From: Phymorhynchus buccinoides
Taxonomy: Eukaryota > Mollusca > Gastropoda > Neogastropoda > Raphitomidae
Reading direction: 5' to 3'
DNA length: 64,000 bases
Assembly (NCBI GenBank): GCA_017654935.2
Contig: CM065699.1
Location: forward strand, 38,951,950-39,015,949
The notes beneath the pieces were generated by a model that saw nothing but the letters and a program-made list of their open reading frames with translations, was not told the DNA's origin and searched no databases. Positions within the stretch are counted from its first letter, which is position 1; every line of letters starts with the position of its first letter. Position numbers and translations under genes: made by a program. Positions 12,401-23,049 of the stretch are shown one piece after another.

Positions 12401-12785
12401 ATATGAGTATATATGTTGTTGTTGTTTGTTGTTTTTGTTGTCGTACTCTGGCTAAAAGTTACACACACTACAATGAGCAAAAAACACCCTCAAATTCTGA
12501 CATTCTGCAAAGCCACACCGGAGACGCCGATGCTGCGCCGCAACAACATGGTCAATGTCTTGAGCCGCCCCTATAGCATGTCGGCGGCCTGGGGCGTCTT
12601 TTCCTGGTGGAACCTCCCTTATAAGACCTTAAAAAATCGTCCCAAATGAGGTCTTATAAGGGAGGTTCCACTGTATTAAAATTACCTCCATTATAAGACC
12701 CCTCCCAATTAAGACCTCATTCCGGACGATTTTTGAAGGTCTTATAAGGGAGGTTCCACCAGTAAAAGTTGCACCCATGCACACT

Positions 12786-13003
12786 CAGGGCTCCCAGGGA
12801 CCCCCATTTGGGGGACTATGAAGCGCTAAAATTCTAAAGGACCCTCTAAAAGAATGTGCAGGGGGTCCCAGGGATGCACTAGAAAAATCATTTTTAGCAT
12901 TCGCTATGCCACTGGGACCCTCTATCCCGCCTCTAGGACCCTCTATACTGTAAGTGAAGGAGTCCCTGGGACCCCTTGTTTTGCGGGACGATTGGGAGCC
13001 CTG
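12786..13003. mobile_element. 218-bp CAGGGCTCCC MITE with 5-bp target duplication
   Basis: The element starts CAGGGCTCCCAGGGACCCC and ends GATTGGGAGCCCTG, an inverted pair. It is flanked on both sides by ACACT, a 5-bp target duplication. Copies at 27513-27718, 54528-54714 and 58950-59173 have flanks of the same length. The CAGGG termini suggest a hAT-like origin. It lies just 31 bp beyond the F-box gene stop codon. Confidence 0.8.
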
Positions 13004-13033
13004 ACACTACATGAGCAAAAAAACCAACCACCT

Positions 13034-13318
13034 TCAAATTCTGACATTCTGCAAAGCCACACCGGAGACGCCGATGCTGCGGCGCAGCAGAGTGGTCAGC
13101 GTCTTGAGCCGGCCCTCCAGCATGTCGGCGGCCTGGGGCGTCAGGCCGCTGCAGAAGGAAACGTCCAGGTGGTGCAGGCGCCGACAGTTGTCCCCCACGT
13201 GGATGAAGGTGGTGTCCGTCAGCCGGTCGCAGTTGGACAGGTCCAGGTGAGTCAGGCGCGGGCACCGGGAGGTCACCGCGTCCACTGATGCATCCGTGAT
13301 GCGAGAGCACTGCTGGAG
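13034..13318 (-). CDS. F-box gene exon F (terminal LRRs and stop)
   Basis: The exon has 94 codons plus TGA. It begins LQQCSRITDASVDAV, continues LTHLDLSNCDRLTDTTF and LHHLDVSFCSGLTPQAA, and ends GVALQNVRI. The acceptor is CGACCCCCAG. The 3' part is duplicated downstream (12471-12601 and older copies). Confidence 0.88.
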   Translation of the reverse strand, partial: LQQCSRITDASVDAVTSRCPRLTHLDLSNCDRLTDTTFIHVGDNCRRLHHLDVSFCSGLTPQAADMLEGRLKTLTTLLRRSIGVSGVALQNVRI

Positions 13319-16300
13319 CTGGGGGTCGAGAGATTAGGATTGAAAATAGTAATCACTATGATAATCGTCTGTGATATATATGCGAGAGCACTGCTGAGGT
13401 GTGTGAGTGTGCATATGTGAATGAAAGGGTGTGTATGAGCGAGTACATGTGTTTGTGGATGACTATGACAGATATGTGTAAATATAGTTGAAAGTTTGCT
13501 GCCATTTTTTTGGGAAGGAAGTTGTCCTGAAGAAGATAAATAAATCGACATGGTGTTGGTGGGTTTCTGTCTTGTCAAACACACACACACACACACACAC
13601 GCACACACGCACACACGCACGCACACACAGACACACACACACACAACACACACTCAACCCCCACCCTAATACCTGCAGCTCCTCCAGGCTAGGATTATTG
13701 GTGGCGATCTCCACCAGGCCAGCCCCCGTCAGCCCATGCACGCAGTTGAGCTTCAGCACCCGCAGCTCGCAGAACCGCACGGCCCCGCACAGCCCCAGGT
13801 CTGACACCTGGCAGAGGAGAGCAACCAAAATGGTTAAAAGATGTAAAGATTTCAATTACCAAGATAGATTCAAAATTTTAAACCTTCATTCATTAAAAGG
13901 AAGACGTGTTAGGGGAGACCTTATACAGATGTACAAAAATGTTAACAACTTAGACGACATTAGCATTGATTCTCTTCTTACACTGTCCATTTATAACAGC
14001 ACTAGAAATCAAGAGGGAAAATTACATACACAGCGTTGCAATACTAACAGGCATAAACATTGTTTTAGTAATCGAGTTGCTAACACCTAACCTAAAAAAG
14101 AGCACCAACACTAAACACCTTCAAAAACTCTCCTTGACAAAGATGGAGAAAATTTTAGTCAACTATGTTTTGAACATGATGATTGAATTGCAATCATAAT
14201 CTTAAAAGGCATGCTTTAAGCAAACAAAACAGTGTCAATGAAGGGACGTTTATAAGCTTAGGCTTGAGCCACTCCCACACTATACTATAGTACACCGTAA
14301 TTTTCGGACTATAAGGCGATACTTTTTTCTCCAATTTTGACCTATATGCGCCTAATAAGCGAGGGCGCCCTATTAGTGAACAAAATCGTTGTAGAGCTTA
14401 AAATGCCACAATTCTACCAGTTTTCGCAAAGAATTGTCCAAACACAACAACCGGAAGTCGCAAAAACGGAAGTTTCGATTATTTGAGAAGGGAGCCAACT
14501 CTCGTTTATGACAACAATAATGGCGGTCGGTAAGCGTTTACAGGACGTGTATGGGCTTCAAACTTCGACTTTCTTTTGTGAGGTGTGTATCGCCTTATAA
14601 ACGAGGGCGCCTTTTACTTGGTTTTTTTCAGATTTTTCTTGAAAATTGCCCTATTCGCCTTATACACAGCAGCGTCTAATGATCCGAAAAATACGGTACC
14701 ATACCTGCTGGCACGAGGACAGGTCCAGGCTGCGCAGGCAGCTCAGCGCGCTCAGCTTCTCGGGGACCACCGTGCGCTCCAGGTCGGCCACCATCTTCCT
14801 CAGCGCAGCCTCCCGCTTCTCCCGCAGAGGCTCCGTGGGCTTGCGGAAGACGACGGGGCCCGTGTGCGCATGGGAGTGGCGGGATGGCACGCAGCTGCAC
14901 TCCCCCCCGGAGGCCGTGACGGAGGTGATGGGGTCGAGGTGGGCGGGGCAGAAGTCCCGGTCCGCCTTGAGCCCCAGCAGGCCCAGGTCGGTGAGGGCCT
15001 TGCACCAGGCCAGGCGCAGGGAGCGCAGCCCGTGCAGGGAGCTGGAGATCATGTGCAGGGCCACGTCCTGCGCAGGGGGTGTGCCAGAGAAAAGGCAATA
15101 CAGTGGAACCTCCCTTATAAGACCTCCCATTATAAGACTCCCTCCCATATAAGACCTCCTTCTCTGAGACATTGCCCTACTTTGTAAGTATTAAAATTAC
15201 CTCCCTTATAAGACCCCTCCCTTACATTTTGGATGATTTTTGAAGGTCTTATAAGGGAGGTTCCACTGTACAGACACACACACAGGGTGTGCAGCCCGCA
15301 CAGGGAGCTAGAGATCATGTGCAGGGCCACATCCACAGGGGGGGTACCAGAAAAAAGGTAATACAGTAAAAATTGCTCAAGTCGAAATTGAAGGGACTGA
15401 ATTTTCATGGATGCAACTATACTACACAAAATGAAAAAACCTGAAAGGCCGGGGTCTAGGGGTAATGTCCCCCCTGCAGCTGAAGAAAAAAAAAGATTTA
15501 TGAAGGTATTTTAGTTTGCTTTTTGCACAATTTATATAAATGCTTATTTTAAAGTGATTGAAAAATACAGTAGACACACAAAGATCTTGTTTGACAAATT
15601 TAAAAAAATAGGAACTTCCTTTTCCAGTAAAATTCAAAAAAAGGAAATCCTTGTATACCAGGAAAAGTTGCATCCATTAATTTTTATTTTGAGAAAGATT
15701 CAAAAGAGTTTTCAACATAGAGATTATTATACTGGGACCCAAAAATGATTGTGAGTTATCCAATGCTTTGAGTTATCAGTTCTCCACTGTAATAAATATA
15801 ATAATAATAAATAAAGTTTTCATAGCGCTGTGGTTCGATGGCAGGCCATCCTCACCGCGCTTTACGAAAGATCACATTAAAAACAACATATACAATACAA
15901 CAAACTCAGAAACACACATGCGCGCGCGCTCGCACGCATACACACACACACACACTGTGACACACACACACCTGCAGCAGAAAGCACGACCCCAGGTCCA
16001 GGTGCTGCAGTAGAGGCAGACACTGGGTCAGCTGTACGATTATGGGCGTGTCCAGTTTGCTGCAGCACGACAGGTTGAGATGGGTCAGCTGACCTACAGT
16101 TGACCCCTGACACAAGCCCCGCTGCAGGCCGGTACTGGTCACCTGCCATCACCGTTTCAATAGGCATTGTTCGAAAATAGTTAAGGCAGGGCTCCCAGGG
16201 ACCCCCTTTTGGGGGTCTATGAAGCACTAAATTCTAAAGGACCCTCTAAAAGAATGTGCAGGGGGTCCCAGGGATCTACTAGAAAAATTATTTTTAGCAT

Positions 16301-19300
16301 TCGCAATGACTCCATGTTCAGACCGTAAGGCCTAGTGCAAAGTGAGAAGAAAAATTCCCTGTACCCAGGTTCGAACTCGGGTTTACTTGACATGAAGCAA
16401 ACGTGTTACTCTGTGCCACTCTACACTAGAAAACTAGAAAACAGCCTCTTAATGAAACGCCACCTGAAGGGCTGAAGATGATATTTCCACCTAAAACTTC
16501 TATTCTCCAGAGTGTCATAATTTAGTAAGCAAAAAGACATGACAGAACTGAAAGACCCAACTGTTTTTGCCTGACATAAATAACAAATAAAAAAGACTAT
16601 TATGGGCAAAACAGCATGTCATAGCAGAATGCACAGCTGGTAGGTAACCTCTTTCAGGGACAGTGTTTATAGCCCACACACATTCGTTACAGATATTAAA
16701 GGTAATAGTGTACTAATACAAAGTGACAATCCCTACTCTGAGACTTTTTAAAAAATGATTTGTATTCTTTCTTTTCAAGCTTTTATTTTTAGGTGCAAGT
16801 TTTGCCTTTTTGAAAGGGGGAAGGCTACCACATTTTCATTTGAATTTTAAAAAACATGTGTTCGTAACTATCAGTGAGAATCAAATTTTGTTCACGGGCA
16901 AAATGAATAAGCAAAAAAGAAGAGAACAAAATCGCATACAAAAAAATAATAATAAATTGTGTCTGGCTGCGACACGTCGCTCTCCAGGTGCGAGCAACCG
17001 GAATTTCACAGAGACGCCTCTGTGACTATAAAGTACCTAATACCTAATACGTGTACACACCACCGCACCCACCTCGTAACACTCAGAGATGTCCAAGGTC
17101 TGCAGGCGACGCAGGCTGTTGAGCGAGGCGAAAGACGAGTCGGTGAGCTGGCGGCACTTGTTGACCCGCAGCGTCTCCAGGGAACCACCCAGGTGCTTGG
17201 TGATGCTGCCCAGGGCGGCGTCCGTCAGGTCCAGGCAGCCGCTGAGGTCCAGGTGCCTGAGGCGGGGCTGGTGCCGCACCAGCTGCCCGATGCCCTCGTT
17301 GCCCACGTCCCGGCAGCCCACCAGGACCAGGCTCTCCAGCTGAAGGTCCTTGATCTGGGCCAGCTGAGCCAGGTGCTGAAAGAGGTTTCGTTGGTGTTTT
17401 GTTTTGTTTGTTTGTTTTTTCGTACCCAGTGGCTCCCCCCCGTGGGGTATACCGGAGGGGGGGGGGGGGGGGTCTTTTGCATAAACAGTTCCCCCACCTT
17501 CTGGAAGTTCTGTGCTTGTAGCTTCCTCTAATCTGTCACTCTGTTTGATTCTGCCTTTTCCGTTTGCTTACTGTCATCTACTATCTTTCTGCCTCAACCG
17601 GTCCATTCTCCTGCCTTTTTGAACGAAAAGCTTTTCAAAAACATTTCCTCCAGCCAAAGTCGGACTTGCTGGGCCTAACAATTTCTTAGTTAGGCGCATA
17701 ACGGTAGCATGACGCATCTGCGCTCATAATTGACAGGAAGCTGTCTGAGCGATTGAAGAAGAAGAAGAAGTACCCTGGCTAAAAAGACTCCTAGGGATCA
17801 TCCCAACAGCCCTGTCTTGTTTGCTTGCTTGCTTTCGTACCCTGGCTAAAAAGACTCCTAGGGATCATCCCAACAGCCCTGTCTTGTTTGCTTGCTTGCT
17901 TTCGTACCCTGGCTAAAAAGACTCCTAGGGATCATCCCAACAGCCCTGTCTTGTTTGCTTGCTTGCTTTCGTACCCTGGCTAAAAAGACTCCTAGGGATC
18001 ATCCCAACAGCCCTGTCTTGTTTGCTTGCTTGCTTTCGAACCCTGGCTAAAAAGACTCCTAGGGATCATCCCAACAACCCCGCCTTGGCATGAGGCTGTG
18101 TCAGACCAGTTGACATAAGCTAGAACGGCAAGGCTACATCAAAATGTTGTTATGCTCTGAATGGCTGTGCGGGGATTGTTTTAAGCCGTGACAAGCTCCT
18201 GGCATAAACATCATCAGACTAAAAATCCTCTGAAGTCGGAGTGTGGCTGTCCACGTGGCGGGGTCATCAAAAACGGTCACACACGTAATGTTCTCATCCC
18301 TAGCTGGTGTATTTGTACCAAAGTGTTCAAGTGCTTTGGCTGTTGGGATGATCCCTGCAGTTGTTTCGTCAGGGAACAATAACATAACAACATCCCAACA
18401 GCCGAAGCACTTGAACACTATGGTACAAGTGCACCAGCTAGGGGTGAGAGCATCATGTGTGCGTGACTGTTTTTGATTACCCCGCCATGTGAGCAGCCAC
18501 ACTCCGACTTCGGAGGAGCAAGGACTAAATTAAAATAACTGCAAAGTAACTACAAAGCATTGACAGTGTAAATGTACCCAAGCATTAAGTTTATTAAAGC
18601 CAGGAGACCAAATGAAAAAGCTATTCAATGCAAGCACAACCACCAGCAAAATGTGAACAAATATTTTTGTAATAAAGTCAATAAGCCTAGTCTACCATTA
18701 CATTTTTTTAATAAAAATTAGTTTAACGTCCTCCAACCTGGTACAGGTACATATCATGGGACATTTCTATATAAAAAGACAGTGGATCAATGCCTGGAGA
18801 TGCTGCAATACCAGGTCTTTCTTCCTGGAGATGGACAGGACCATATATATGGCATTTCAAGTCCAGAAACTTTGATCATGTTAGGCCGACCCTGGTACAG
18901 AATAAAAACAGCTTGCCGGAACACTTTCTTCAGCTAGCTAATCGTACATGAAAAGAAAGAATGTTGTAGCCAATTGATCACCTCTCAGGGCTTCTGATCT
19001 GTTCCCGTCTTAAGTGGTACGCTCACCCCCTGATTAGAATGTTAACGGGTATTTTCACCCCCTATTTGCAAATTTTAAGGGGTAAAAGAGAAAACATGGG
19101 AGAAGCTCCATCGCCTGCAAAATCCCCCACCGCATGCGTAATGAGCTTTCAATGACTTGGGCTTTCTGCGCGATCCAGTAGAATTTTAGATCTAGCCTCT
19201 AGACAGCTTGTGGCAGAAAGGCCTAACAAACGATTGAAATACGAAGAACATCATTAAATTACTGATAAGAAGCAGCTGTGTTCACGCACGCGTCATCATT

Positions 19301-20439
19301 TTAATGTGTCATCTCACCCGCTATATGAGATTTTAAAGGGTAAATCTCACACACAGTTTCAGAGTCTAGGGGGTGATTTGAGAGCTCTAGTGCGTAAATA
19401 CGCACAATCTGTACGTTTTCAGAAGCCCTGCCCCTGTTAACTCAATGCTATAATCTGCTATGATAGATTCTCCTTATTCTATCATGACACCCTATATCAT
19501 TCAGCATTTGCACAACAAATTCATCAAATACTGCTAAAAACTTTTACAGCACATTAGCTTGTGTATTAGTATTAAATCTTGCAAAGTAATGAATAAATTT
19601 GAAAAACATTACTTTTATTACTTTGGGTGATAAAACAAAACGTTATGTCAGTGCGGTTGAACAAACTAAAAACAACGCTGCGACCTAAACTAAAGGAATG
19701 CACCACACAGTGACGACATGTCATAAAACATACCTGCCCTTACCTGGTTGCTGATCGACACTCGGCTCAAGGTGAGGGCTTTGATGCGACTCACACTGTT
19801 CCTCAGGTAATGCTCTAAACAATGAAAGGTGAACACGGCCGCATTGGAAAACACTGCGGTGTCACTGGAATAGTACGCGTGCCCGTTAAACGTGATCTGC
19901 GTGGATGCCAGGATCAGCCTCTGAACGTTGGGGAACACCGCCATCAAGCGGTTGAAGCAAGCGTCTGACAAGTAGCGCAGGGAGGAGAGGTTGAGCTCCA
20001 CAACGTTCCGCGTGGCCTGACCGATCTCCGCCACGTGGTCGCGGTTGCTGAACAGCGTCCCCGGCATGAAGAGCGAGTTGCACCCGGAGAGGTCGAAGGA
20101 GGTCAGCTGCGGGCAGCGCGACAGCAGCTGCACCAGGGTCACCTCGGTGATGTTGGAGTCCTTCAGCGAGAGGCTGCGCAGGTCGTCCGACCGCAGCTCG
20201 CAGGTGCGCAGCAGCGCGCTCTTGGTGGCGCCAGAGTTGTCGAAGTGGGTCAGGGCCAGGTGGGTGAGGCGCCGGTTCTGGAAGGTCCGCAGGATCTCCT
20301 CAGTTTTCTCGTAGGTGAGGCTGACGACGATGTTGCGCTGCAGGCGGGGGTGCAGGGAGGCCTGGTACCAGGAGTGGCACACCAGCGAGGCCTCCTTGCG
20401 GTCCGACAGCCCCAGGAAGGACAGGATGTGCGCCACCAC
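13034..20439 (-). CDS. F-box / leucine-rich-repeat protein (FBXL family), 5' end missing
   Basis: FBXL proteins are substrate receptors of SCF (Skp1-Cullin1-F-box) ubiquitin ligases: the F-box binds Skp1 and the LRRs bind the target. Exons in transcript order are A 20439-19744, B 17375-17073, C 16142-15972, D 15067-14705, E 13807-13673 and F 13318-13034. They total 1,953 nt (650 residues plus TGA). All internal junctions are phase 0 and GT-AG. The F-box is at the start (VVAHILSFLGLSDRKEASLVCHSWY). Cys-type LRRs follow, for example LTHLDLSNCDRLTD and LRHLDLSGCLDLTD. The start codon and first residues of the F-box must lie in an exon upstream of 20439 that I could not identify. It may be LRRC29/FBXL9-like, but I do not assign a symbol. 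Confidence 0.85.
13319..13672 (-). other. F-box intron E-F with CA microsatellite
   Basis: The intron contains (CA)n with interspersed CG steps at about 13579-13652 and otherwise no recognisable element. GATGCGAGAGCACTGCTGGAG at the edge of exon F has a short echo (TATGCGAGAGCACTGCTGAG) at about 13380-13399, another small junction-associated copy. Confidence 0.6.
13673..13807 (-). CDS. F-box gene exon E (LRRs)
   Basis: The exon has 45 codons, VSDLGLCGAVRFCEL through NNPSLEELQ, with donor GTATTA. Its acceptor tract (GCTCTCCTCTGCCAG) overlaps the antisense of a LINE fragment at 13808-14200. It joins exon F as LEELQ-LQQCSRITD, a normal LRR. Confidence 0.87.
13808..14205 (+). mobile_element. LINE reverse-transcriptase 3' fragment (antisense to the gene)
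   Basis: The plus-strand frame gives QRRATKMV, then FKILNLHSLKGRRVRGDLIQMYK, then HCFSNRVANT. This is the order seen in the C-terminal region of many non-LTR retrotransposon reverse transcriptases (QRRATK..., LxLxSLxxRRxRGDLI). A frameshift follows. The fragment starts exactly at the acceptor of F-box exon E. Confidence 0.75.
14291..14698. mobile_element. CCGTATTTTTCGG element (Tc1/mariner-like, ~408 bp)
   Basis: The ends read TACACCGTAATTTTCGGACT and CCGAAAAATACGGTA, flanked by TA. Interior phrases GGCGCC and CTATTCGCCTTATA recur in the 38162-38744 copy. There is no transposase frame. The minus-strand end lies six bases inside the exon D donor. Confidence 0.75.
14705..15067 (-). CDS. F-box gene exon D (LRRs with a charged linker)
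   Basis: The exon has 121 codons. It begins DVALHMISSSLHGL and LRSLRLAWCKALTDLGL, then a long non-LRR insert with charged residues (EPLREKREAALRKMVADLE), then LRSLDLSSCQQ. The donor is GTATGG. A CCGTATTTTTCGG transposon begins only six bases into the intron. Confidence 0.87.
15101..15270. mobile_element. CAGTGGAACCTCCC MITE, intact copy (170 bp)
   Basis: Both ends are intact (TACAGTGGAACCTCCCTTAT and its inverse), with TA at both borders. It lies between F-box exon D and the duplicated head of that exon. Confidence 0.85.
15283..15360 (-). pseudogene. Copy of the head of F-box exon D
   Basis: The phrase GGGAGCTAGAGATCATGTGCAGGGCCACATCC repeats the first part of exon D (DVALHMISSSL), together with the intronic acceptor side that continues into AGAAAAAAGGTAATACAGT. 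It sits upstream of the native exon on the transcript. It carries substitutions and no downstream donor. Confidence 0.75.
15361..15800. repeat. Dispersed repeat ('CAGCTGAAGAAAAAAAAAG' family)
   Basis: This ~330-bp block matches, in inverse orientation, 37880-38160 (phrases AAAATACCTTCAT, GATCTTGTTTGACAAATTT and AGGAAATCCTTG). It is noncoding and of unassigned class. Confidence 0.55.
15972..16142 (-). CDS. F-box gene exon C (LRRs)
   Basis: The exon has 57 codons. With the acceptor GATGGCAG it starts VTSTGLQRGL, which completes the LRR begun by ISECYE at the end of exon B and supports this start. It continues LTHLNLSCCSKLD and LQHLDLGSCFLLQ before donor GTGTGT, which runs straight into a (TG)n tract. 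Confidence 0.85.
16187..16430 (-). mobile_element. Truncated CAGGGCTCCC MITE abutting a tRNA-headed SINE
   Basis: The MITE runs from 16187 to about 16306. It is cut by a minus-strand SINE with the phrases CCTGTACCCAGGTTCGAACTC (inverted box B) and GTGCCACTCTACA (inverted box A). Confidence 0.65.
16960..17046 (+). mobile_element. SINE family 1, 3' tail
   Basis: The phrase GCTCTCCAGGTGCGAGCAACCGGAATTTCACAGAGACGCC followed by a tail of ACCTAATACCTAAT matches the 3' end of the full SINE at 20996-21380. Confidence 0.65.
17073..17375 (-). CDS. F-box gene exon B (LRRs)
   Basis: The exon has 101 codons between acceptor CTCTTTCAG and donor GTGGGT. It carries LESLVLVGCRDVGNEGI, LRHLDLSGCLDLTDAAL, LETLRVNKCRQLTDSSF and LQTLDISECYE, which are successive Cys-containing LRRs. 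Its GC-rich codons stand out sharply from the AT-rich introns. Confidence 0.88.
17405..17772 (+). mobile_element. SINE-like repeat with (GAA)n tail
   Basis: The phrases TTCCCCCACCTTCTGGAAGT, ACTGTCATCTACTATCTTTC and TTAGTTAGGCGCATAACGG lead into GAAGAAGAAGAAG. Relatives lie at about 45480-45718 and, inverted, at 63640-63935. A poly(G) run lies at about 17457-17472. Confidence 0.6.
17771..18085 (+). repeat. 67-bp tandem array (about five units)
   Basis: The unit starts ACCCTGGCTAAAAAGACTCC and ends TTGCTTGCTTGCTTTCGT. It repeats about five times with almost no divergence. The unit is the edge of the dispersed repeat at 18085-18500, so the array is a recent expansion of a transposon end. Confidence 0.85.
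18500..19743. other. F-box intron A-B remainder
   Basis: No exon is visible. About 18720-18900 carries the GGTACAGGTACATATCATGGG-type repeat fragment. The rest shows no structure I can name. Confidence 0.4.
19744..20439 (-). CDS. F-box gene exon A (F-box and first LRRs)
   Basis: The exon has 232 codons. It opens with the F-box core VVAHILSFLGLSDRKEASLV and continues to LTLSRVSISNQ before the donor GTAAGG. The proposed acceptor (CACGGAAG, after a short TTTCCTCCTGC tract) is the only AG between this exon and a MITE at 20505-20656. The exon could extend a few codons further upstream (FPPAPRK is open in frame), so this boundary is less certain than the others. Confidence 0.8.
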
Positions 20440-20659
20440 CTTCCGTGGTGCAGGAGGAAATTTACGCAATATCACCGTTATCGTCAAAAACCAACAACAT
20501 TCATACAGTGGAACCTCCCTTATAAGACTCCCTCCCACATAAGACCTACTTCTCTGAGACATTGCCCTTCTTTGTAAGTATTAAACTTACCTCCCTTATA
20601 TTATAAGACCTCATTTTGGATTATTAAGATCTTATTTAAAAAGGAGGTTCCACAGTACT

Positions 20660-21101
20660 TGAAAAGCACACAAGAGGCACATATAAAGCTCACCAATATG
20701 TCGGCCAGGGTTTATTGTGGCCTTCCTCAGGGTTGAATGACAAAATATGATAACAGTAACTGTTATTGTCAAGATAAAAGAATGAAACAGTTTCTCATTC
20801 AACAACAACAGCAAAACCACTTGGTGACAGCAGAGGGGCAGCCAGAGTCATGACCAGGTCAGCCCCTATTAGAGTGTAAGATTCAAGATTCAGGATTCTT
20901 TAATTAGACAATGTATCAGTGTACAAGGGAAATCATTTTGGTTTTGCACAAACACGCAAACAAAGCATGCACATGGGTGGACAACCAATATGGTGTAGAG
21001 TGGCACAGTGGTATCGCGTTCGCTTCGTGTCAAGTTCGAACCTGGGTACAGGGGATTTTTTCCTCTCATTCTGTACTAGGCCTTAATGGTCTGAACGTGG
21101 A

Positions 21102-21132
<31 letters not shown>

Positions 21133-22980
21133 CGTGTGCCCATGCACTTAGCATACGTTAAACCCAGTGGCAACGAAAAAGTTGTCATTTGGTCAAAATT
21201 TATCCCCCCCCCCCCCCCCCCCCCCTCCCTCATCAGTGACAAAAATCGCATGCCAAAAAAAAAAAAAAAAAAAAAAAAAACTGGGTGGCGCGCCTCTGGC
21301 TGCGACACGCTCTCCAGGTGGGAGCAACCCGAATTCCACAGAGACGCCTCTGTGACTATAAAGTACCTAATACCTAATATAAAAGTATACAGCAACAAAT
21401 CAGGTTACCATATTTTTCAGACTATACGAGACTGAAAACCCCCGCGCCTTATAATGTGACTGATAATATATAGCAAGAAAATATAATAACAAAATCTTAA
21501 TTTTGTGTCAAGTTTGGGGGGAGCGCCTTTTAAAAAGGTGCACATTATAGACGACGACGAAAATGGAGTTTTACGTCCTCTTGGTCTGAATCAGACACAT
21601 ACGGGACATTTGTAAATACAAATATGGTGGGAACAATACTGGAGGCAATGCCCGGAGGCAGTACAAAACCAGTAAAGTCCTGATTTTTTTAATTAATACA
21701 GATAGCTGTAGCGGTGACCACGCCTCGGTTAAACCTCATCGGCTATGGCACCGCCACAAGTATTTTTGCTATTATAGCATTAGTGGTGCACATTATAGTC
21801 CGAAAAGTATGGTATATATATATATCTCACTCTCACTTTCAGGACACCCACCCACACATGCACCAATACACATACAAACATGCACGTATGTACACTTCTA
21901 TGAAAGCACACACACACACACACACATACACAAGAGACCGCAAGCATGCAGGCACACTGACACACGTCAAGCTTAACGTAGGAGTTCAGGGCTGAAACAT
22001 TTGACTGGCAGGGGCTTCTTCTCTGAAGACCCTCTGTTGTCCAGCTCTCCCTGGAGTTTCTTTGCCCTTCTCAATAGATGTCCAACACCGTATTCATCTG
22101 TTACTAGTGTTAGTCTTTTTCTTTACTGGTTGATAGTTACTTTACGCCGAGAGCAATTCATCAGAAGAGTCAAACTCAAAGCTGTCCATGATCAATGGTT
22201 TTTGACAGCACCAGGAAATCATTTTACAGAGTGACCTCTAACTCTAAGTCTTTTGTGAAAGACCAAAGTTACTTTTCGGCACTCATCGCCTAGTAATGGA
22301 TGACCCAGGTCTGCCTATACGGCCATACGGTGGAGAGAATTGTGCACAAACAAATCAACATTTATTCAAGAATGTCATAGCCTTCAGTGATGTCCCGAGG
22401 CCCCAGTCAAAGGCCATTGACCTATTAAAATTGAAAATGTCCTCCTATTGTGTTCTCCCCTGTCAGAACAAATGTCTGATTAAACTTTTAACACTGGCAC
22501 ACTTTGTCTTATTGATTTCAGGACATTGTCCTATTGATTTATCTTGTCTTAGGACAGTTTGTCCTATCCCTTTTCGATCCTCGGTACATCACTGAGCCGT
22601 AAAATCTTTTAAAATTATGTTACATTTAAATAACACACAACACAGAACAAACTGGTATGTTTGTAATGACAGAGACAAACTGCTTGATAGGGACCCATCT
22701 CTGAGGAGCAGGCAATCAATACCAATGAAGAACATACCCCAACAGCAGGATCAGCAGAGGTTAGCTCTATCAATATTCATGGAAATCAATCCATATTTGA
22801 CTAGCCATTAATTGGCTTGGTGCTTCGCCTGTGTCAGTCACTCAGTGTCTGTCTTCTTCTACTGCTGAGTATCCACAATCATCAGTTTGATTTTATGATA
22901 CTATATGCGGTTGAGGTCCGAAGCCGGGCATCAAAAAGAAACAAACAAACAAACAAAAAACCTACTCTATGAAGATGACC
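20660..22980. other. Upstream flank of the F-box gene (5' exon not found)
   Basis: This stretch holds the SINE at 20996 and a decayed CCGTATTTTTCGG element about 21409-21815 with another repeat inside it. From about 21,990 to 22,980 I recognise no repeat or exon. The missing F-box 5' exon should be here or further right. Confidence 0.4.
20996..21380 (+). mobile_element. SINE family 1, full copy (tRNA-headed)
   Basis: The head carries a box A-like TGGCACAGTGGTATCGCG and a box B-like AAGTTCGAACCTGG, as in tRNA-derived SINEs. The body includes GTCTTTCGGATGAGACGATAA and CCCAGTGGCAACGAAAAAG. It then has a poly(C) and a poly(A) stretch, and a 3' end with CAGAGACGCCTCTGTGACTA and a CCTAATA tail. 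It is not a functional tRNA gene. Confidence 0.75.
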
Positions 22981-23049
22981 CAGCCAGTCGGGTCTCGCTG
23001 ATCGAGCCCCCGACATGATGCTGAGTCGGCAGGAACACCTAAACTAGAA

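Larger units (their letters stand above)
11193..12601 (-). pseudogene. Decaying copies of the F-box gene's terminal exon
   Basis: Four copies of the 3' end of the neighbouring F-box/LRR gene lie downstream of its stop. The best, 12471-12601, matches the native exon closely (phrases TTCTGACATTCTGCAAAGCC and GAGACGCCGATGCTGC) but has a TAG where the native gene encodes Glu. More diverged copies start near 11193, 11447 and 11760. The first is split by a CAGTGGAACC MITE at 11243-11396. None could encode a working product. Confidence 0.7.

Noticed and set aside
14585..15187. Plus-strand frames of 130-200 codons opposite F-box exons (also 16959-17531, 20035-20577)
   Set aside because: They are antisense shadows of GC-rich coding exons. 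The minus strand encodes clear LRRs.
20440..20562. Start of the F-box protein at the in-frame Met near 20562
   Set aside because: That Met and the following ~20 residues are the translated CAGTGGAACC MITE (20505-20656), also seen elsewhere in the window.
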